DNA of 64,000 nt from Pelobates cultripes (GCA_933207985.1 OW240912.1:226971994-227035993), one strand, 5' to 3'. Positions 32,961 through 47,427 are shown, counted from the first letter of the stretch. A program made the numbers and translations. The notes: generated by a model from the sequence alone, not told the origin.

Positions 32961-35235
32961 TAGATGGGCAGATGCGAGACAATGTTTAGTTTCTTGATCT
33001 GTCACTCTGCTAACCACACTTGATAAAAGGCCATGGCTAAACAATCAAATTTTTAATGATTTCTTAAGGGGTGGAAATTTTCAAGTCAGAGATACCCTCC
33101 TGGGTAAATGTACACACTCAAAGAAGTGCTTACTAAGGTAATGTGTCCCAGATGCCTACTAGTAAGTAATTTTTTTTAGTAGACTTAAATTTCCTACAGA
33201 CCAAATTTCTTCATTTGGAGCTAATCTCTGAAATCTGTTGCCAAATTTTGTTTGAAAAATATCTATATTTCAATTTTGAATTTATCTTCTGTGATCAATA
33301 ATTTTGCGATTTTGAGGCACCTTAGTCAATTACTCAGAATAATCTGATTTATTTTTATTTTTTACCACAATACTGGTCAATCACTGACTAACTAAGCTAA
33401 AAGGTCTATATTATGCAAAGAAAATCAGCAAGCTTGTTATAAACTCCTCCTGTGCTCTCCTCTTGGATTGCAAAACTGCTACATTTTATACTTTATGCTC
33501 TGTCACTGACAAAAATACTTTTGGGAGAATTATTTTTAAAAAGCTGTAAATGTAATTTTTTTTTTATTAAGAAACACGTCAGACAACATATTAAAGTAAG
33601 AAAGTAGATAAGTTGAGTGATTTTATTTTGTTGAAGCAACTCCAGTGTTTTTCTTCTTAAGTGGGAATAAAAATCAACGATATGTCAAAGATGTCCCAAA
33701 AATAGCAATTGCAACACTGCTGCTGCATTTGCTAAAGTTTGAACGAGTAACTAAAAGCAAGAAAATTTAATAATTCATTGTACTTCCATTACTATAAATA
33801 CAAATTTTATTTTTATTTTTGTTTTATAAAGATGACATATTTTTTATTATTTCTGGCCAATGTATTTTTAGCTTATTAGGGTAAAATATTTGCTACCGGT
33901 CAAATCTGAGGGAACAGATTTTATCCAAATCATTTTTAGTTATGAAAGGTTTATATTCTATTTTTTAAATACATTTCTAATTCGGGAACAGTAGTTAAAG
34001 AGACATTTGCAGCACTGGCTACTAAGGACCATTACATAATTTATTGTCCAGGTATTTTAGATAAGGATAACAAAATAATGATGTATCATATTGACCATAG
34101 CCAGGTTTATTCATTAAAGTCTGAATGGTCCATACAAAACAAAGCAAAGCCATCTGGCTGTGTACAGGGGCCATTCAGAGTGCATAATCTGAATATTGCA
34201 TAAAGAGTCACTTATGTTTATCATACTGTAGGAAATCTAAGGAAACTGGTCTTATTATGCATCTGAAAGATTTCATAGCTTTAGTATTTTAATTTTACTT
34301 GTTTTTTCAGGGGCCAAGACCAATACATCTTTAGAAATGCATTGGAAATACAATACATGAAATACATTTTTATAAACCGCTTTATGAAATCCTAAGACAA
34401 TATAGTTGAGCTTTAAAAGGACACATCACCCAGCAGCACACTTTAAAAAAAAAAAAATGTTTTGCATTGTACAGCTTTTGGCCTCAATATTCAATATTTG
34501 TTGCATGTTTAACCTTTTGTTTTTTGTTTAATTTAAATGCTTTGTATTTAAAATAAATCTCCATCCTCTATCCCACAGTCTAAACTCTTAACTCTAAAAC
34601 ATTTTCGTTTAGGCTGGTTGTTGCCTGGAGTGTGTGATATCAGAGAAGACATCAGACACCTGTTACAGCATGCAGAGATGCACTACAGGGCATACAGTCA
34701 TGTATATAACTACTTGTCTGATATCTCGAATTGTCTGTTCATTTTCTCCCACTGTCTGTAGTTTACTGCTGCTTTTGAGAGGGCTATAGAGCTTATAAGT
34801 CTGCTGCTGAGTCCAACTCTCCCTCAAAATGCACTTGAGTGAGCAAACTGTCCTGTCTTAGAAGGCTCTAGAGTGAATAAGGCGAATAAGGGGTGACTGT
34901 CACATTTTATTCTCTACAAAGAGAGGTAAACAGCCAGTGCTTGATCTGCACTTTAAGCCTGTCAGTGCTGGGTTAATAGTCTATATCTCCCACAATATGT
35001 CCAGCAATTTAAATTTCACAGACCTAGTATGGACAAATCTAAGTGATGAAGTATCAAACTGATGTGAAGTATGGAGTGTGGCATCAAAAGTGTGAATTTT
35101 AAAAGAGTATATATTTTTAAATTTATTGTTATAGCATATATATATATATATATATATATATTTAATGAAAAATCTATATAATGGATTAACAGTTTATGAA
35201 TCACTTCCTTCCTGAAGTTTCCTTTTAATGGATCA
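32961..35235. other. AT-rich intergenic stretch
   Basis: No gene recognised. A possible T2 terminus (TTTAAAAGGACACATCACCC) is at 34414, and a (TA)n run at 35133-35160. Confidence 0.4.
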
Positions 35236-35535
35236 TTAAAGTCACCCAGGTCACCTTATCTCAGGTGGGTTTGGCACAGTAGTCCTGTCAGAGTAGCCAT
35301 TCAAGGTAAAATATTGCTGTTTGTAAGTAACGCTAATGCTTAAACACACCTCCAGTGACTATTATACTGACAGCCACTGGAGGCGTTTCAGCTGCAAGAA
35401 CTGAGTAAAACGCAGTCACTTGACGTTGCAGCCCCCATAGCACTGATTCAATGCTTCCATGAGGGGACGCTTGGATGCGTGCATGGCACTCAAAGAGGAT
35501 CATTGGAGGTTTTTATTCCGTTAGTGTTCCTTTAA
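35236..35535. mobile_element. T2-like MITE, 300 bp
   Basis: Starts TTAAAGTCACCCAGGTCACC and ends GTTAGTGTTCCTTTAA, with TTAA at both ends. Inside are CCAGTGACTATTATACTGAC, GCCACTGGAGGCG and GATTCAATGCTTCCATGAGG, modules shared with 2561-2895 and 8270-8640. Non-coding. Confidence 0.65.
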
Positions 35536-38530
35536 TTCACCTAAGGACCTTTTAGTGAAAGGAGGTTTTCTAGTCATGTGTCCATGCAAATTGCCTTTTT
35601 TATTATTATCCCTGAGGAAACTGATTTGCATAAAACACATTGGCAGACATTGATGTCATTAATAAATGATGTAATTAATATGGGCTCTGCTTCACTTCTC
35701 TTTGACCATCCCTATGAGTATACACTGTTTGCTGTACTTTACAACTTGAAAGACAGATCAAAGTAAAATGATCAACATAATACAGAAAGTGCAATTCTTG
35801 GTTAGAGTCGCAATAACTGACTTACAGATCTAAATCCGTATAAAAATCTGTCTTTTTAAGTCTGCTTGTCAGGGTTACTAAGGCCACATTGAGAAATTGT
35901 CACCTAATAAGACCCTCATACTTTTCTCTGGAAAAGATGTTCATTATACGAGGAGATGCTGGTTTTCCCTGTGGATGAATCAGATGTCACAATGGTTTGT
36001 CATCTCTTTTTGCCCTTGAGTGCTGCACTGCTCTTTGCTTATGACACTTCAGCTTCTCCCCATGCCCCCACTGGGATGAAAGCAGTGACTTGGATTTCAC
36101 ACACGATGTGAGAAGACTCCCTCTAACGAGCTGCTGGGAGGAGTGCCGGAGGAATAAAGAGACTCAGAAATAGAATCTAAAAAGCCATAAAGTATCACAA
36201 GAAAGATGATTCTGTGCTCTGATATCTTATGATAAGCTTCCAAAAAATGATTTTTACCACTTAGACTCAAATGATTCACTTTCAATAAATATTTTAAACA
36301 GTGATTGACATATATTGAGGAGGGAAAAAAATGTGTTGCTGAGTATGAAAAAATATAAACCTAGAAGCAGTTTTGAGGTTATAATTTGTGTGTTACAGAT
36401 TGCAGATGTATAGCTTTTAAAGTGAAAAAAGTGTAGCATAGTAACTAAATTGTAAAGTGTCTAACTGACTTGCTAATTTTGCAACTTGGTTTTCAATTTA
36501 CTTAATCTCACTGTCTAGTGAATTGGTATCATAGTGTTTCCAATCACTATTTCATTTTTCATTTTCATTTTACAATGCATATTCATTATGCAAAAAGAAT
36601 ACGAATCCTTTGTCTGGAGTGTTTGTATCTCTCATGCAGCAGGAGCTTTCTGGCATTTTTTGTTTTGCTCTGCCTTTGTGGGTGGTATCTGTCTGATACA
36701 TCACTGGCCAATGTTTCCTCTGTAATGAGAAGCATTTGATTTGACTGCACAAGGCCCTTTCGGGTGGGTGAGGGGGAGGTGCTAGCTAGTTATATGTCAC
36801 AAAAATGGTGACAGTAACCATTTAAGACCAAAGTAGCTGAAATAGTAGCTTAGCTGACTTTGATAACTTTTCCAGTTCAGGAATTATGGCCTAAAAATTT
36901 GAAATTCACTTTGAAATATACATAGTTCTCACTATAGTGAATGGCCATGATAGATATTTAGTGATGTATTAGTTGTCTGAGAACTTTTAGGACCAATAAC
37001 ATCAAACATTCCATTTTACAGCAAGCTACTTAAAGGTTACTATAAAAAGAAAGTGAAATAAGCATACAGTATTGCTTCATTGGTTTTATTGTACTTACAC
37101 AAAGTGAACTATGCCATACATCTGTTCAGTGTCACAGAACCCCTGTGGCAGTTGCCTTAAATATCATCAGATGCTCAGACTACCAAGATATTTTCTTTTA
37201 TAAAGCCACGTGTAATCTCTGGCAATCCAAATACAGTACTCGGCCTCTTCCTGTTCTCATTTATTTGTTCAGTAAATGCTGATAGAATGTAGAATGCTAG
37301 ACTTTGTTTAAATAAAATTGAAATTCTGGATATAATCCTCGTAATGTAAAAATGTAAATCTTTTTATTCATCTTGATAAATGTAATAATTGAATGATGCA
37401 CAGTCAGGATTCTTCTTTTTCCCCGTGGGAACATATATTGGACATAGAACTGATTTTTGTACAATTTCACATTACAAGAAGTCATGTGTGACTTGGGAGA
37501 TCAACAGAACCTCTTTTGTTGAAAGCCCTGCAACATTAACCTTTTAAAACAGATTAGTTTGTATTAAATTAAAAAATGCATTTGTAATTTAATGGAGAAC
37601 GACATCTAGTCTGATGACCTATATGTCTTTCTATTGAAATGTTATATATCAGTGGTTCTGTGAGTCTGGAAATCCATTGACTATTCAGAAACCACTGTGT
37701 TAATGGAATGGTTTCCAGCAGTGTACTCTGAAAAACATCATAGAACACAGCTGAAAAGCTCTCATAAAACAGTCTTGATACATTTCTGTAGCCTGTTAAG
37801 CATATAAGTATTACAGACCAATTAGAAACATTTTACTGTCAACCAACATGGGATATTTTCTAAATAAAGACTTTGGGTACTAGGATTAATTGCTCATAAA
37901 GTATGCAGGTGGACCTTTACAAGATATGCAAAAAAAACAAAACGTAGAATTGAGGATGGCACTATGACCACAAAAAAGAGCAAATGCTGAAGGATGACAC
38001 ATTATTTTTTTTAAAGCAAACCACTCTAGATTTTCTATTGTTGTGGTTCCCTAGTAATTATGATGGATTCATAGTAATGCAATAATCCATAAAGTCAGTC
38101 TCGTATTGACTAGCAATATGATATAAATATAAAGGTCACTCCAGATATCACATTGAAACATAGTGTCAGGTCACTAATCATTATATGAAAGGCGCTTCAG
38201 CATTCAACAATTTGCACTCATACAAGGATGTCAGTACACTCACTATCATATAACAGAGGCTGCTGTTTATGTCAACTGCCAAAAGCAGATAAAGGGCATC
38301 TCCATGTAATAGAGGAGGCAGATGCCCAGTTGTCATTTGTATTGTCCAGTCAGGAACTATTCTGTGCCAAAGGCAATACTATACAACATTATCTACCATT
38401 TCATAAAAGAAAGGAGCTTGTCATAATAATAGTACAGAGAATGCTGTTTTCCAACAACAAAGTTCTTTGTAGTAGAAGCTCTACTGCTCCTGGAACAGAG
38501 GAGGAGAAGGAGGAATAGATGTGGAGAAGC
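35536..38530. other. AT-rich intergenic stretch
   Basis: No gene or full repeat. A relic of the GAAATTCACTTTGAAAT/ATAGTGAAT MITE family is at 36900-36945. ORFs are all under 100 codons and unremarkable; the 96-codon frame at 38228-38518 has no motif I know. Confidence 0.4.
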
Positions 38531-39016
38531 TTAAAGGACCACTATAGTGCCAGGAAAATATACTCGTTTTCCTGGCACTATAGTGCCCTGAGGGTCCCCC
38601 TCCTGCCAGGCTCTGGAAGGGGGAAAGGGGTAAAAACTTACCTTTTTCCAGCGCTGGGCGGAGAGCTCTCCTCCTCCGATCCTCCTTCTCTCCTCCCTGT
38701 CGGCTGAATGCGCACGTGCGGCAAGAGCCGCGCGCGCATTCAGCCGGTCGCATAGGAAAGCATCATCAATGCTTTCCTATGGACGCTGGCGTGCTCTCAC
38801 TGTGAAAATCACAGTGAGAAGCACGCAAGCGCCTCTAGCGGCTGTCAGTGAGACAGCCGCTAGAGGGAATGGTGGAAGGCTTAACCCATTCATAAACATA
38901 GCAGTTTCACTGAAACTGCTATGTTTATAAAAAAAATGGGTTAACCCTAGCTGGACCTGGCACCCAGACCACTTCATTAAGCTGAAGTGGTCTGGGTGCC
39001 TAGAGTGGTCCTTTAA
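38531..39016. mobile_element. T2-type MITE, complete copy
   Basis: Starts TTAAAGGACCACTATAGTGC and ends CTAGAGTGGTCCTTTAA, fitting the TTAAAGGRR termini of the T2 MITE group known in Xenopus, with TTAA at each end. Subterminal hairpins are visible: AGTGCCAGGAAAA / TTTTCCTGGCACT on the left and GGCACCCAGACCACTTCA / TGAAGTGGTCTGGGTGCC on the right. Further inner palindromes are CACTGTGAAAATCACAGTG and GCCTCTAGCGGCTG / CAGCCGCTAGAGG. Fragments lie at 15995-16134 and 44776-44921. The complete termini suggest it was mobile relatively recently. Confidence 0.88.
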
Positions 39017-41680
39017 TGAGATAAAGATTCCTGGAGAGAATGTTAGTTATTTTACTTTATAAGAGTAGAGGTGGTCATTTCAAAATTGTCAGTGAAATTA
39101 CCTTCACACTTTTTAAGGGACACTACGTGGTTTGTCTCTAAACGTAAAAGCATTATGTTTTGTTCATATTCTAAATCTTAGAAATAAATTACATTAAACT
39201 ATAGCATGGAAACCAGAAAACTTTGAATGGGAATTAAATTGTTCACATATTTGAAATATTGTGCAAAGTAAAGAACACATTTCAATCCTGAGTACCCATC
39301 AGATTGTCTAATTTATGTTCCTAGAATTAATTTAGCATACTGTACTATTAATACACTTATCTTTTCTTCATACATCAAAGAGTCAATAAGGCATTGTTTA
39401 TTCTAGGGGAATAGTCCCTCCTTATGGCTCAAAACTCTTCTTTGAACTTTTCTGGGTCTGTGAGTCTGTCTAATTTTACTATAAGATCCATATTTAGTTG
39501 TAAAACCCCACTGTAAACTCAACACATCAGTAAAACTTACATTAAAGTATCTTTATATCACAATAAGTTTGTTTAGAAAATGTCTATCGAAATAAAGATT
39601 TTGTTCTACATTATACTTTCACTGTGTATAAATCATGTAGTTCTGTATCACTAACTATCGAGGTACAGCCATTAACATAAAATTATCTCTTCTTTTGCAG
39701 CTTGAAAGGTATGGTAATACCCTTTATATAAAATGCCAAAGCATATTCAATTTCAGGAGTTTTGGGAGTTTTCTTTTGTTGCTTCCGGAAGCCCAGCATT
39801 TTAAGTAATGCAGGCAATGTGAACTGCAGAAAGAGAAAGAGGCAGAGATAATAAAAACGCTAAAACATTTGAAAGCAGAGCTCTTTTATAATTTGTAGCC
39901 TAGTGTTCTGAGGAAATTGTTGTACATATAAAATGCATTGTCACTGACTAGCAGAAAGATACCAGACAAGCCTCAGTTTCCCTCTTCATCGAGGTGTAGC
40001 AGATATGAGCAAGTGGCACATGTCTGAATTTCCCTTTTATTTTACGGAGACCCTAAGGATATGCAAACAAATTAAAAGCATGTGCAAGAAATAGCCGAGA
40101 TTAGATAAATAAAATAGCTTACATTCAGCAGCCCCCTCCTCGGGTTTTAGGCAAACTACATTGATGAGTCCCAAAGAAGGCACAAACATGTCTGTGTGAC
40201 TTTGCAAGTGAAGTTTCTGCAGTGTTTAAGGTGCCTGGAGTCTGTATGTGCAGTGTTTGGAGAAGAAATGCTACAAATACAGAATTTAACCCCTCTGGTG
40301 CTGGAGGTGTAACTCCACCTCTGCCAGCATAATTGGAGCATCATTAGCCAGCTAGGAACAAAAGTCATGGGATTGCTAATGTCAGTTCTGTGCATGTTTG
40401 GCATTGATTGTCAGCAAGCACAGCATGCTAGCAAACAGACAGCCATTGGCAGCACACACCCATAGCCTGTCCATGTCCTCTCATCAGCCTATCCTACATA
40501 ATATCAAACACCTTCAAGGGGGACAAGGGGAAGTGATGTCAAGTGGGGAGAATCGCCTGAGAGCAATCAGTTTTGTGCTTGCCACATCAGGAAACATTGT
40601 AAGACTGATTATTTTCTGCAAATCTTGACTTCAAATTTTCATTGATATTGTTTGATTGTTTTTCCTGATCCATCTTACTGCCTTATAAAAGTAGACTCTT
40701 AGAAACAAATATGACTGCAACTGTATTTCCCAGCAATTCTAGTGAAGACAACGACAAAAATGAGCAAATTGTAGTGTATTTGATATATCAGTTGTATACC
40801 TCTCATCCCACTTTTTTATATAGTGCAAGCTATAAACCTAAAAGATTATGTGATAATAGTTTAAATATGTGAAATAAGTGGTTATAGTATGCATTGGAAC
40901 TAATGCATAATACAATAAACCTAACATCTAGATTTTTGTACTCTCTTAAAATAATATACTGTGTATTAACTTATTTTATTCTCCATATTGCATTTTAAAT
41001 GCTGTGGCTTTTACTGTGGCGTCTTTGAACTCCTGGTATCATTATTCAATAGAACAATAATTTATTTTGTGTGTGTTTTCTCATAATAGGGTGATATTAA
41101 AGAACAAGTAATTGTGTGAGTCTGACGAGAAAAGGAGAAACTTAGGATAATTTCTTTAGGAAGCCCATTTACTTACTGAAACACTGTATCTTAAATTAAA
41201 TAATGTGCAACCTCTAATTCCCAAAGGCATGAATCTAAGAGAATTTTATTCCATAAAGTACTTCATAATTGTACTTACTATCCACACATGTAATTGATAT
41301 ATGAAATATACTCCAACTAGTTCAACAAAATCTCATTTCTTTTTTTTTCTTCTATTTCTGGCTAGATGAGATAAACATATTATTTTAGTTTTACAGAAGA
41401 AAATAACTGTAGCTTGATTTTTCTTTACAGTACTTAATGATAACTTTTTGAGATATCTTCAATAAATGTTCTATAAATATTAAATATTTGATGCAGTTCC
41501 GACTCATTCAACGTATTGTAGACGTGGGCTCTGGATATTTACATTTCAAAAGCTCATGATCTGTAGTGGTCTCTATTTGAATACATATGCAGCATAATAC
41601 ATTAACAACTTGTCAGTTGAACCATCTATATATGTCATTTTATTATTTATTATAACTCCAAATAAGGAAAAGACAGACTG
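39017..41680. other. AT-rich intergenic stretch
   Basis: A T2-like terminus fragment (TTAAGGGACACTACGTGG) is at 39114. A small inverted word pair (GGAGGTGTAACTCCACCTCT, 40305) lies within a possible repeat. No gene recognised. Confidence 0.4.
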
Positions 41681-41683
41681 AGA

Positions 41684-42215
41684 TGTTAGTAACCATCCCT
41701 GGGGATGAAAATAGGTCCCCCGATTTCTCTTATGGTTTAGTTACCCTGTACCCATTAAAGATGCAGGGTGTGTATAATGTATTTGTTTGTTGTGAAGTTA
41801 TTTTCTTCCCCATTCTCATTGTTTTACCAGTAGGGTGTTGTCCCATTGTTCCAGGGGCACTTCCAGACCAGTTCAATCTAGCTGCCCTACCACTCATATT
41901 AATCCCACTTGTTCTTGTCTGTCCCCACCCTTCCTGGTAATTACAAGGCTCAATTCACACTGGTTGTAAGTTTTGTAGTATGATTCATTGCAATCCCAAG
42001 TCCATACTGTTATTGGTTGGCGTAAGATGTCACTGTAATTGGTGACTATCCCAAGTCAATATTGTCATTGGGTACCACTGTAACCCTATTGTAAGTTGAG
42101 GCTGTGGGGGTATATTTTCGATGTGCTGTTTTTTAATAAAGTTTGTTCTTCTTCCATACACTAAGTGTTGTCTAGTGCCTGGAAGGAGGATATAATCCTT
42201 ACAGAATAATTTCTT
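41684..42215 (+). mobile_element. Possible solo LTR (unassigned)
   Basis: The stretch has CCAAT-like repeats (TTGGTTGGCG, ATTGGTGACT, CATTGGGTACC), then TTTTTTAATAAAGTTTGTTC at 42129-42148, which looks like a polyadenylation signal followed by a GT-rich element, and ends near ATAATCCTTACA. That layout resembles the U3-R-U5 of an LTR. I could not match flanking target duplications, so the limits and even the class are uncertain. Confidence 0.35.
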
Positions 42216-44775
42216 CCAACCTGAGAGGTCCTCAGCGTAAATACTCGCTTGGAGTATTGGAGCTCCACTACAGGTGCTTTTCCCCATAAGCCACAATTTT
42301 GTCTGACAAAACATATGAGCAGTCATTTTCTCTGCATTCCCATGTGACATGCCCTGTCTAAGGGCCTAATTCTATTATTCGTAATGTGCAAAGAGAAAGG
42401 ATACATCCATAAAATATTGTCTGTTTTTACAAAATCCGACATCACATTCCACACAGCTCAATGCTATTATAGGTAGAGGTACTGCATCGAGGTCTCTGTT
42501 TGCAATCATGTCTGTATAAAATCTGCCCTATAATGGGTATCACACCTGTGGGTCCAATAAATGTACTGCCCTGCTCACCCACCTGAAGGAAAAGTCAGCT
42601 GGTTCTCTCAGTCTTCTAGAGGCGCGTGGTGCCTCAGACCATCAAAGTAAGTCAATGGACTGCATGATCGGACACGCCTTTCAGAGTTTGTGGCTTAGCA
42701 TTCATTAACGGTTTAATCTCTTAAGCAAAAACGATACCCAGGACTTTCAGAAACATCTGAAATAAATATCTTATCTAACTTTATCATCATTATTGAGACA
42801 ATGTAATGGAACTTGCTGCTTTTCGTGATTTGAAGGGAAATTAATAACTGCAGGCATACTGGCAGCCAACAAGGAATAGAAGTTATGCCTAGTATTCCTA
42901 TTGTAAGAATGGTTAAAAGTCATCTGGGATACCAAGCAAAGTATATGTTTATATATTACGATCCTGGGTAAATATGTGCTGTGCAGAAACAAGATTTTCT
43001 TCTCTCATATTCTAACAACTGAATACATTAGCATATTTTCCATTCATTGAATATAAACTCTGCTCTAACTAAAGTCTAAGCTTTGGTTAGTGGACTTTTT
43101 TAAATAAGTAAATTTGTTCTTGCTATCGAAGTTAAACTTAGCAACGAAATGCCTACTGTGCTTCTGATTATTTCATATGAAGTGGCAAATAGCAGCTTAT
43201 ATAGTAACTGTATTATTTGCATATTTGTAGCCATTAAAGATAGCATCTTAAAAAATAAGTCTGGCAGATCTGATTACCCAGGCTCACCAAGTACACAGTG
43301 ACATTCAATTAATAGCATATTTTTATTATGATGTCCTACATAGAAATATGTATTATGAGCTAAAAAAAATAGCTGGACCATTTGCAACACAATTTATTAA
43401 ATTGTGCAAATTTGTTGGTACTGCTATTGCTACTCATTATTCTTTTGGTTGAAGAAAAAAACAAGTTGTAATATCTGCATGAGATGTAATAATAATATTG
43501 CTATTATTATTATTATTATTATTATGATCAGATTATGGCATTGTTTTAAAATAATGACGCCCTTGTAGCAGCTGCTGCAGTTTCTATGTTTAGCCTTTCA
43601 ATTATATTATTAATTCTTATACACCATCAAACTCCATCAGTTGTGAGTTCAACTCACTTGTTAATAAAGTAAATCCATTAATGCTGAAAGTACTCTCAAA
43701 ACACATACATTATTAATATTTTTTTCTCAGATGTAAAAAAAGGTTCTTACGTTTAACTCTTTGAGTGAAAATGGTGGAGAAAATCATCATAGTAAAGAAA
43801 TGGTTTAAACTTTTACGCTTTGCTGTCCACAGATTATAGTGCATTTATATATTTTTCTCTAATAACAAATGAAAACAATAAAACTACAAAGGGTGCCTCC
43901 AAGGAAAAGCAAAAAAAAAAAAGAAAACCATTAACATTTTATGTAATTAAAATCCAATTAGGGGATTAGTTTCCCACATTAATTTTCCTGTTTTTCTTCA
44001 GGATTTTATCTTTTCTTTTTCAAAGATTGCTCCCATCCTTCCTCTTTGCCCCAGGGGGCAGTAAAAAAAGAGAAGAGTGATAACATTTAAAATGACCTTG
44101 AGATTGGATAAGCTGGAAAAATACAAGCAATGGAACTAATGGTAGATAACAGATTGCTACTGATGATGTGTGAGCCTTGGGAGTTAGGTTTAGACAAACC
44201 ATTTCCCAAGTGAAAGCTGAAATAAAAGATGTATTATTGGTCTATTGTTAGATATTGTTAGATATGGAGTTTAATTCCAATATCAATGAGGGTGGCAGGA
44301 AGCTACATGGGGCACGATATGAATATTTTATAGAATTTTTAATATATTTGTTTGCCAAAGGGGGAATAGAAGTGTTATTGTCTTAATGGTTATTGTTAGA
44401 ACATGCATATAACAATCATGGACTATAATGCAACGCTCACTCCTGTCAAAGTGTGTTAAAGGAAAAGGCAAAAATGTTTTATGTTAAATAGTAATACAGG
44501 CTACAAATATACTTTTAATTATCAAAGCAAGTTTTAGCAAAGATTCAAAATATATTCTTAATACTATAAAAGTCATTAAGCAGGCAGTGTTAAATTAATT
44601 TCCTACAGATTAAATAAATTATTTTTTTGTTTCAATGTATTCAACTTAAAAAAAAATGTATCTGTTCATGCAAAAGGTGTCAAACGTCAGACATATGTTA
44701 GCAAACAATCCAATACAAAACTAGAAATGAACTTTCTTTTATAATCTAACTCATATAAACATATTTTCATTTACA
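42216..44775. other. AT-rich intergenic stretch
   Basis: Holds an ATT trinucleotide repeat at 43500-43525 and homopolymer A runs. No gene recognised. Confidence 0.4.
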
Positions 44776-44921
44776 ATGCTTTCCTATGAACGCTTGCGTG
44801 CTCTCACTGTGATTTTCACAGTGAGAATCACGCAAGCGCCTCTAGCGGCTGTCAATGAGACAGCCACTAGAAGATTTGGAGGAAGGATTAACCCATTTAC
44901 AAACATAGAGTGGTCCTTTAA
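44776..44921. mobile_element. T2-type MITE fragment
   Basis: Matches the middle and right end of the copy at 38531-39016 (GCTTTCCTATGAACGCTTGC, CACTGTGATTTTCACAGTG, GCGCCTCTAGCGGCTGTCA) but lacks the GGCACCCAGACC hairpin, ending AGAGTGGTCCTTTAA. Confidence 0.8.
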
Positions 44922-45539
44922 GGAGGATCACTGGTATGAAGTGAACACTGAAAGCAGACATACAGCAAGTAGCATTGTTTTAAAAAAAAAAAAAAAAAAT
45001 CAAAGTTATAAATGGATTCCATAAAGTACCATCACCACCTTATACAACATGTAATCTTTAAATGACATGTGCAACATCTAATTCTTTTGATCAATGTAGG
45101 AATTAAATTACATATATATATAAACATATCATGCTTAAAATTGAGGTCTCTATTTGCCATGATAAAGTATTTTGGTGGTTCCTTACCCAATTTTATACAT
45201 GCAAAATACATTTTGTCATTTGTATTATTTGTGCAGGAGAGCAGCCAGTCAGCTATTAGGCCACCAGCTGTGCAGTGCTGCAAGAAAGTAAGTTAGGTCT
45301 GCTGAAATTATATTGTTATGTTCACAAAAGGTTCCCAAAACAAAGATGCCTGGAGAAAGGTTTTGAAAACGTCAATCTTTGGTTAAATATGAAGAAAACC
45401 AGGTCAGTTCAAAGGAGCTGCACCCCTGTGCTTCATCACTGCATGGTGACCAAGCCCTGCCCCATTATCCATCTATTGTATATCTATGTATATTACATAT
45501 GTTATATATGTTGCCACTTTAACTTTGCAATGCCCATAC

Positions 45540-46360
45540 CATACCACCCTCACATTGCAGACATGGACACACTAATACATGAACACATATGCACACTGTT
45601 ACAGGCACACATATACACAATAATTCACAAACATATATACACACTCTGATACACTTGCATACATACACAAACACACTGATGCCCAGAGACACACACATTG
45701 ACAAATACAGACATACAGTTGCAATGTGTATCTGGGTGTGTATTTCTGGATGTGTCTGTCATTGTCTACGTATGTATGTGCCTGAGAGTGTGTGTCAGAC
45801 CGTGAGTATCTTTGTGTGTGAATGTATATCTCTGTGAGCATGTGTATGTTTGTGCCTGGGACTGTATGTGTGTGGGGTAGCTGCTTGCGGTGTGCTGTGT
45901 GTATGGGGGGTTGCCTGTGGCCTTTGTGCATTGTGTTTATGGTGAAACCATGTTTCATGACTGTGTGTGTGTATAATGACTGTCTTCAAAGGGTGACTGT
46001 GACAGAGTGAGTTAAGGGGTAATTGTAGCAGGCCGAGGTGGATGAATAATGCAGGGTTGGTAGATGAGTGTGACATGGTTGGAGGAGGGAGTGTGAACAG
46101 GATACAGGGAGTTAATGTGAATGGATGATTGTGACATGGTTGGGTGGTTTAATATTCCAAGATTGATTTGAATGTGGTACAGTTGGTGGAAGTGAGGTGA
46201 GTGACAGGGTGAGTATAGCCGTGTGAGAGAAGGTGAGTGTGACAGGATTTGATTTGGGTAATATGGTACAGTGATTGTGGCAGTACGAGGGCAGGTGGGT
46301 GTGGTATGGTTACAGAGGGTGTGAGTGACAGGAATGGGAAAGGTTAATGTGAGTGTTAGT
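45540..46360. repeat. CA-rich array switching to TG-rich array
   Basis: CA-rich words (CACACATATACACA) to about 45715, then TG-rich words (TGTGTGTATTTCTGG, GTGTATGTTTGTGCC) to 45980, and a looser GAGTGTGACAGG minisatellite to about 46350. The strand switch at about 45720 makes the region self-complementary in composition. ORFs on both strands are repeat-derived. Confidence 0.8.
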
Positions 46361-47427
46361 GGCTTGCTGCTTTTTCCTGTATGGGTCTTTTTGTGACTCA
46401 ACCCTAGTAGTAATACATTTCAACATGGTAGCACAAGCAATATTTCTTGTTGTCACAGTGAAATTCACTGAGTTACGAGAGACCTATGAAAAAAGAACCA
46501 CTTGTCTCAGGTTTGCATACTTGCAGAAATAGCTAATGACAGCAGGGATAAGCACTGTATAAAGCCAGCATTTAAACAGCAGACACTAACTTTGCTTTTG
46601 CTCAAGGCCCAAGTATTATTGTAATGCAGCAATGTCCCTGCATGGTGGCCAGACCACTAGATGGTATGGGTCAGTACGCTCGGTCCTGGGAAGCTTCAAT
46701 TACAGATTTAATAGTTCATTTTACCTCAGCTAACGGAAGCTTACTGTACCTTTAGACTCTTTCAATACATAATATAATTTTAACATAGGATATTGCTTAT
46801 TGTGATTGTATCGTCACAATAAAATATTTTTAGAAATATTTTTATTGTGGGCACAATAACAGCAATTATCATGCACAAACTTGGTGAAAATATGTTTCTT
46901 AACAAAATACTAGGGAAGAAGTGTTATGAAAATAGGACACTGGATATAAATAGACTGTGCTGACAGATTTTTTAAATTTTTATTTATTTCTTTATTTTGA
47001 TTGAGCAACTTAGAAAATAGAAGTTCGACAGTCAACCATTATACAAAGAATAATATATCCAGAACATTCAGACAGGGAACAATTTAGAGTAACATTTCTG
47101 TAAAATTTACAAATGGCATAAGATTCACCGGAGATTACATTTCCCAAAGTAAATATAGAATGAGTATTATGTGATGACATGAGTAAACCTGTATTTTCTT
47201 AAAGAAATATTAATGCACAGAGTTCAAAAAGAAATCGATTAATTCAAGGGTGAATAGAAATGTTTGCATTAATAAACATGTGTTTATTGGTTGATCATAT
47301 GCCAAAGAAAGAGACCAAAATAAACACATAAAATGAAATAAACATAAATACAGATACTATTTATAAAAAAACATCTAAAATGCTATATAATAGTATATCA
47401 GAAGAGTAGATATATTATAAATTGTAA
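46361..47427. other. AT-rich intergenic stretch
   Basis: No gene or repeat recognised. A short AATATTTTTAGAAATATT hairpin is at 46823. Confidence 0.4.

Noticed and set aside
45225..45300. Possible exon with AG and GTAAG borders near 45235-45288
   Set aside because: Single weak splice-like words, no conserved protein and no neighbouring exons.
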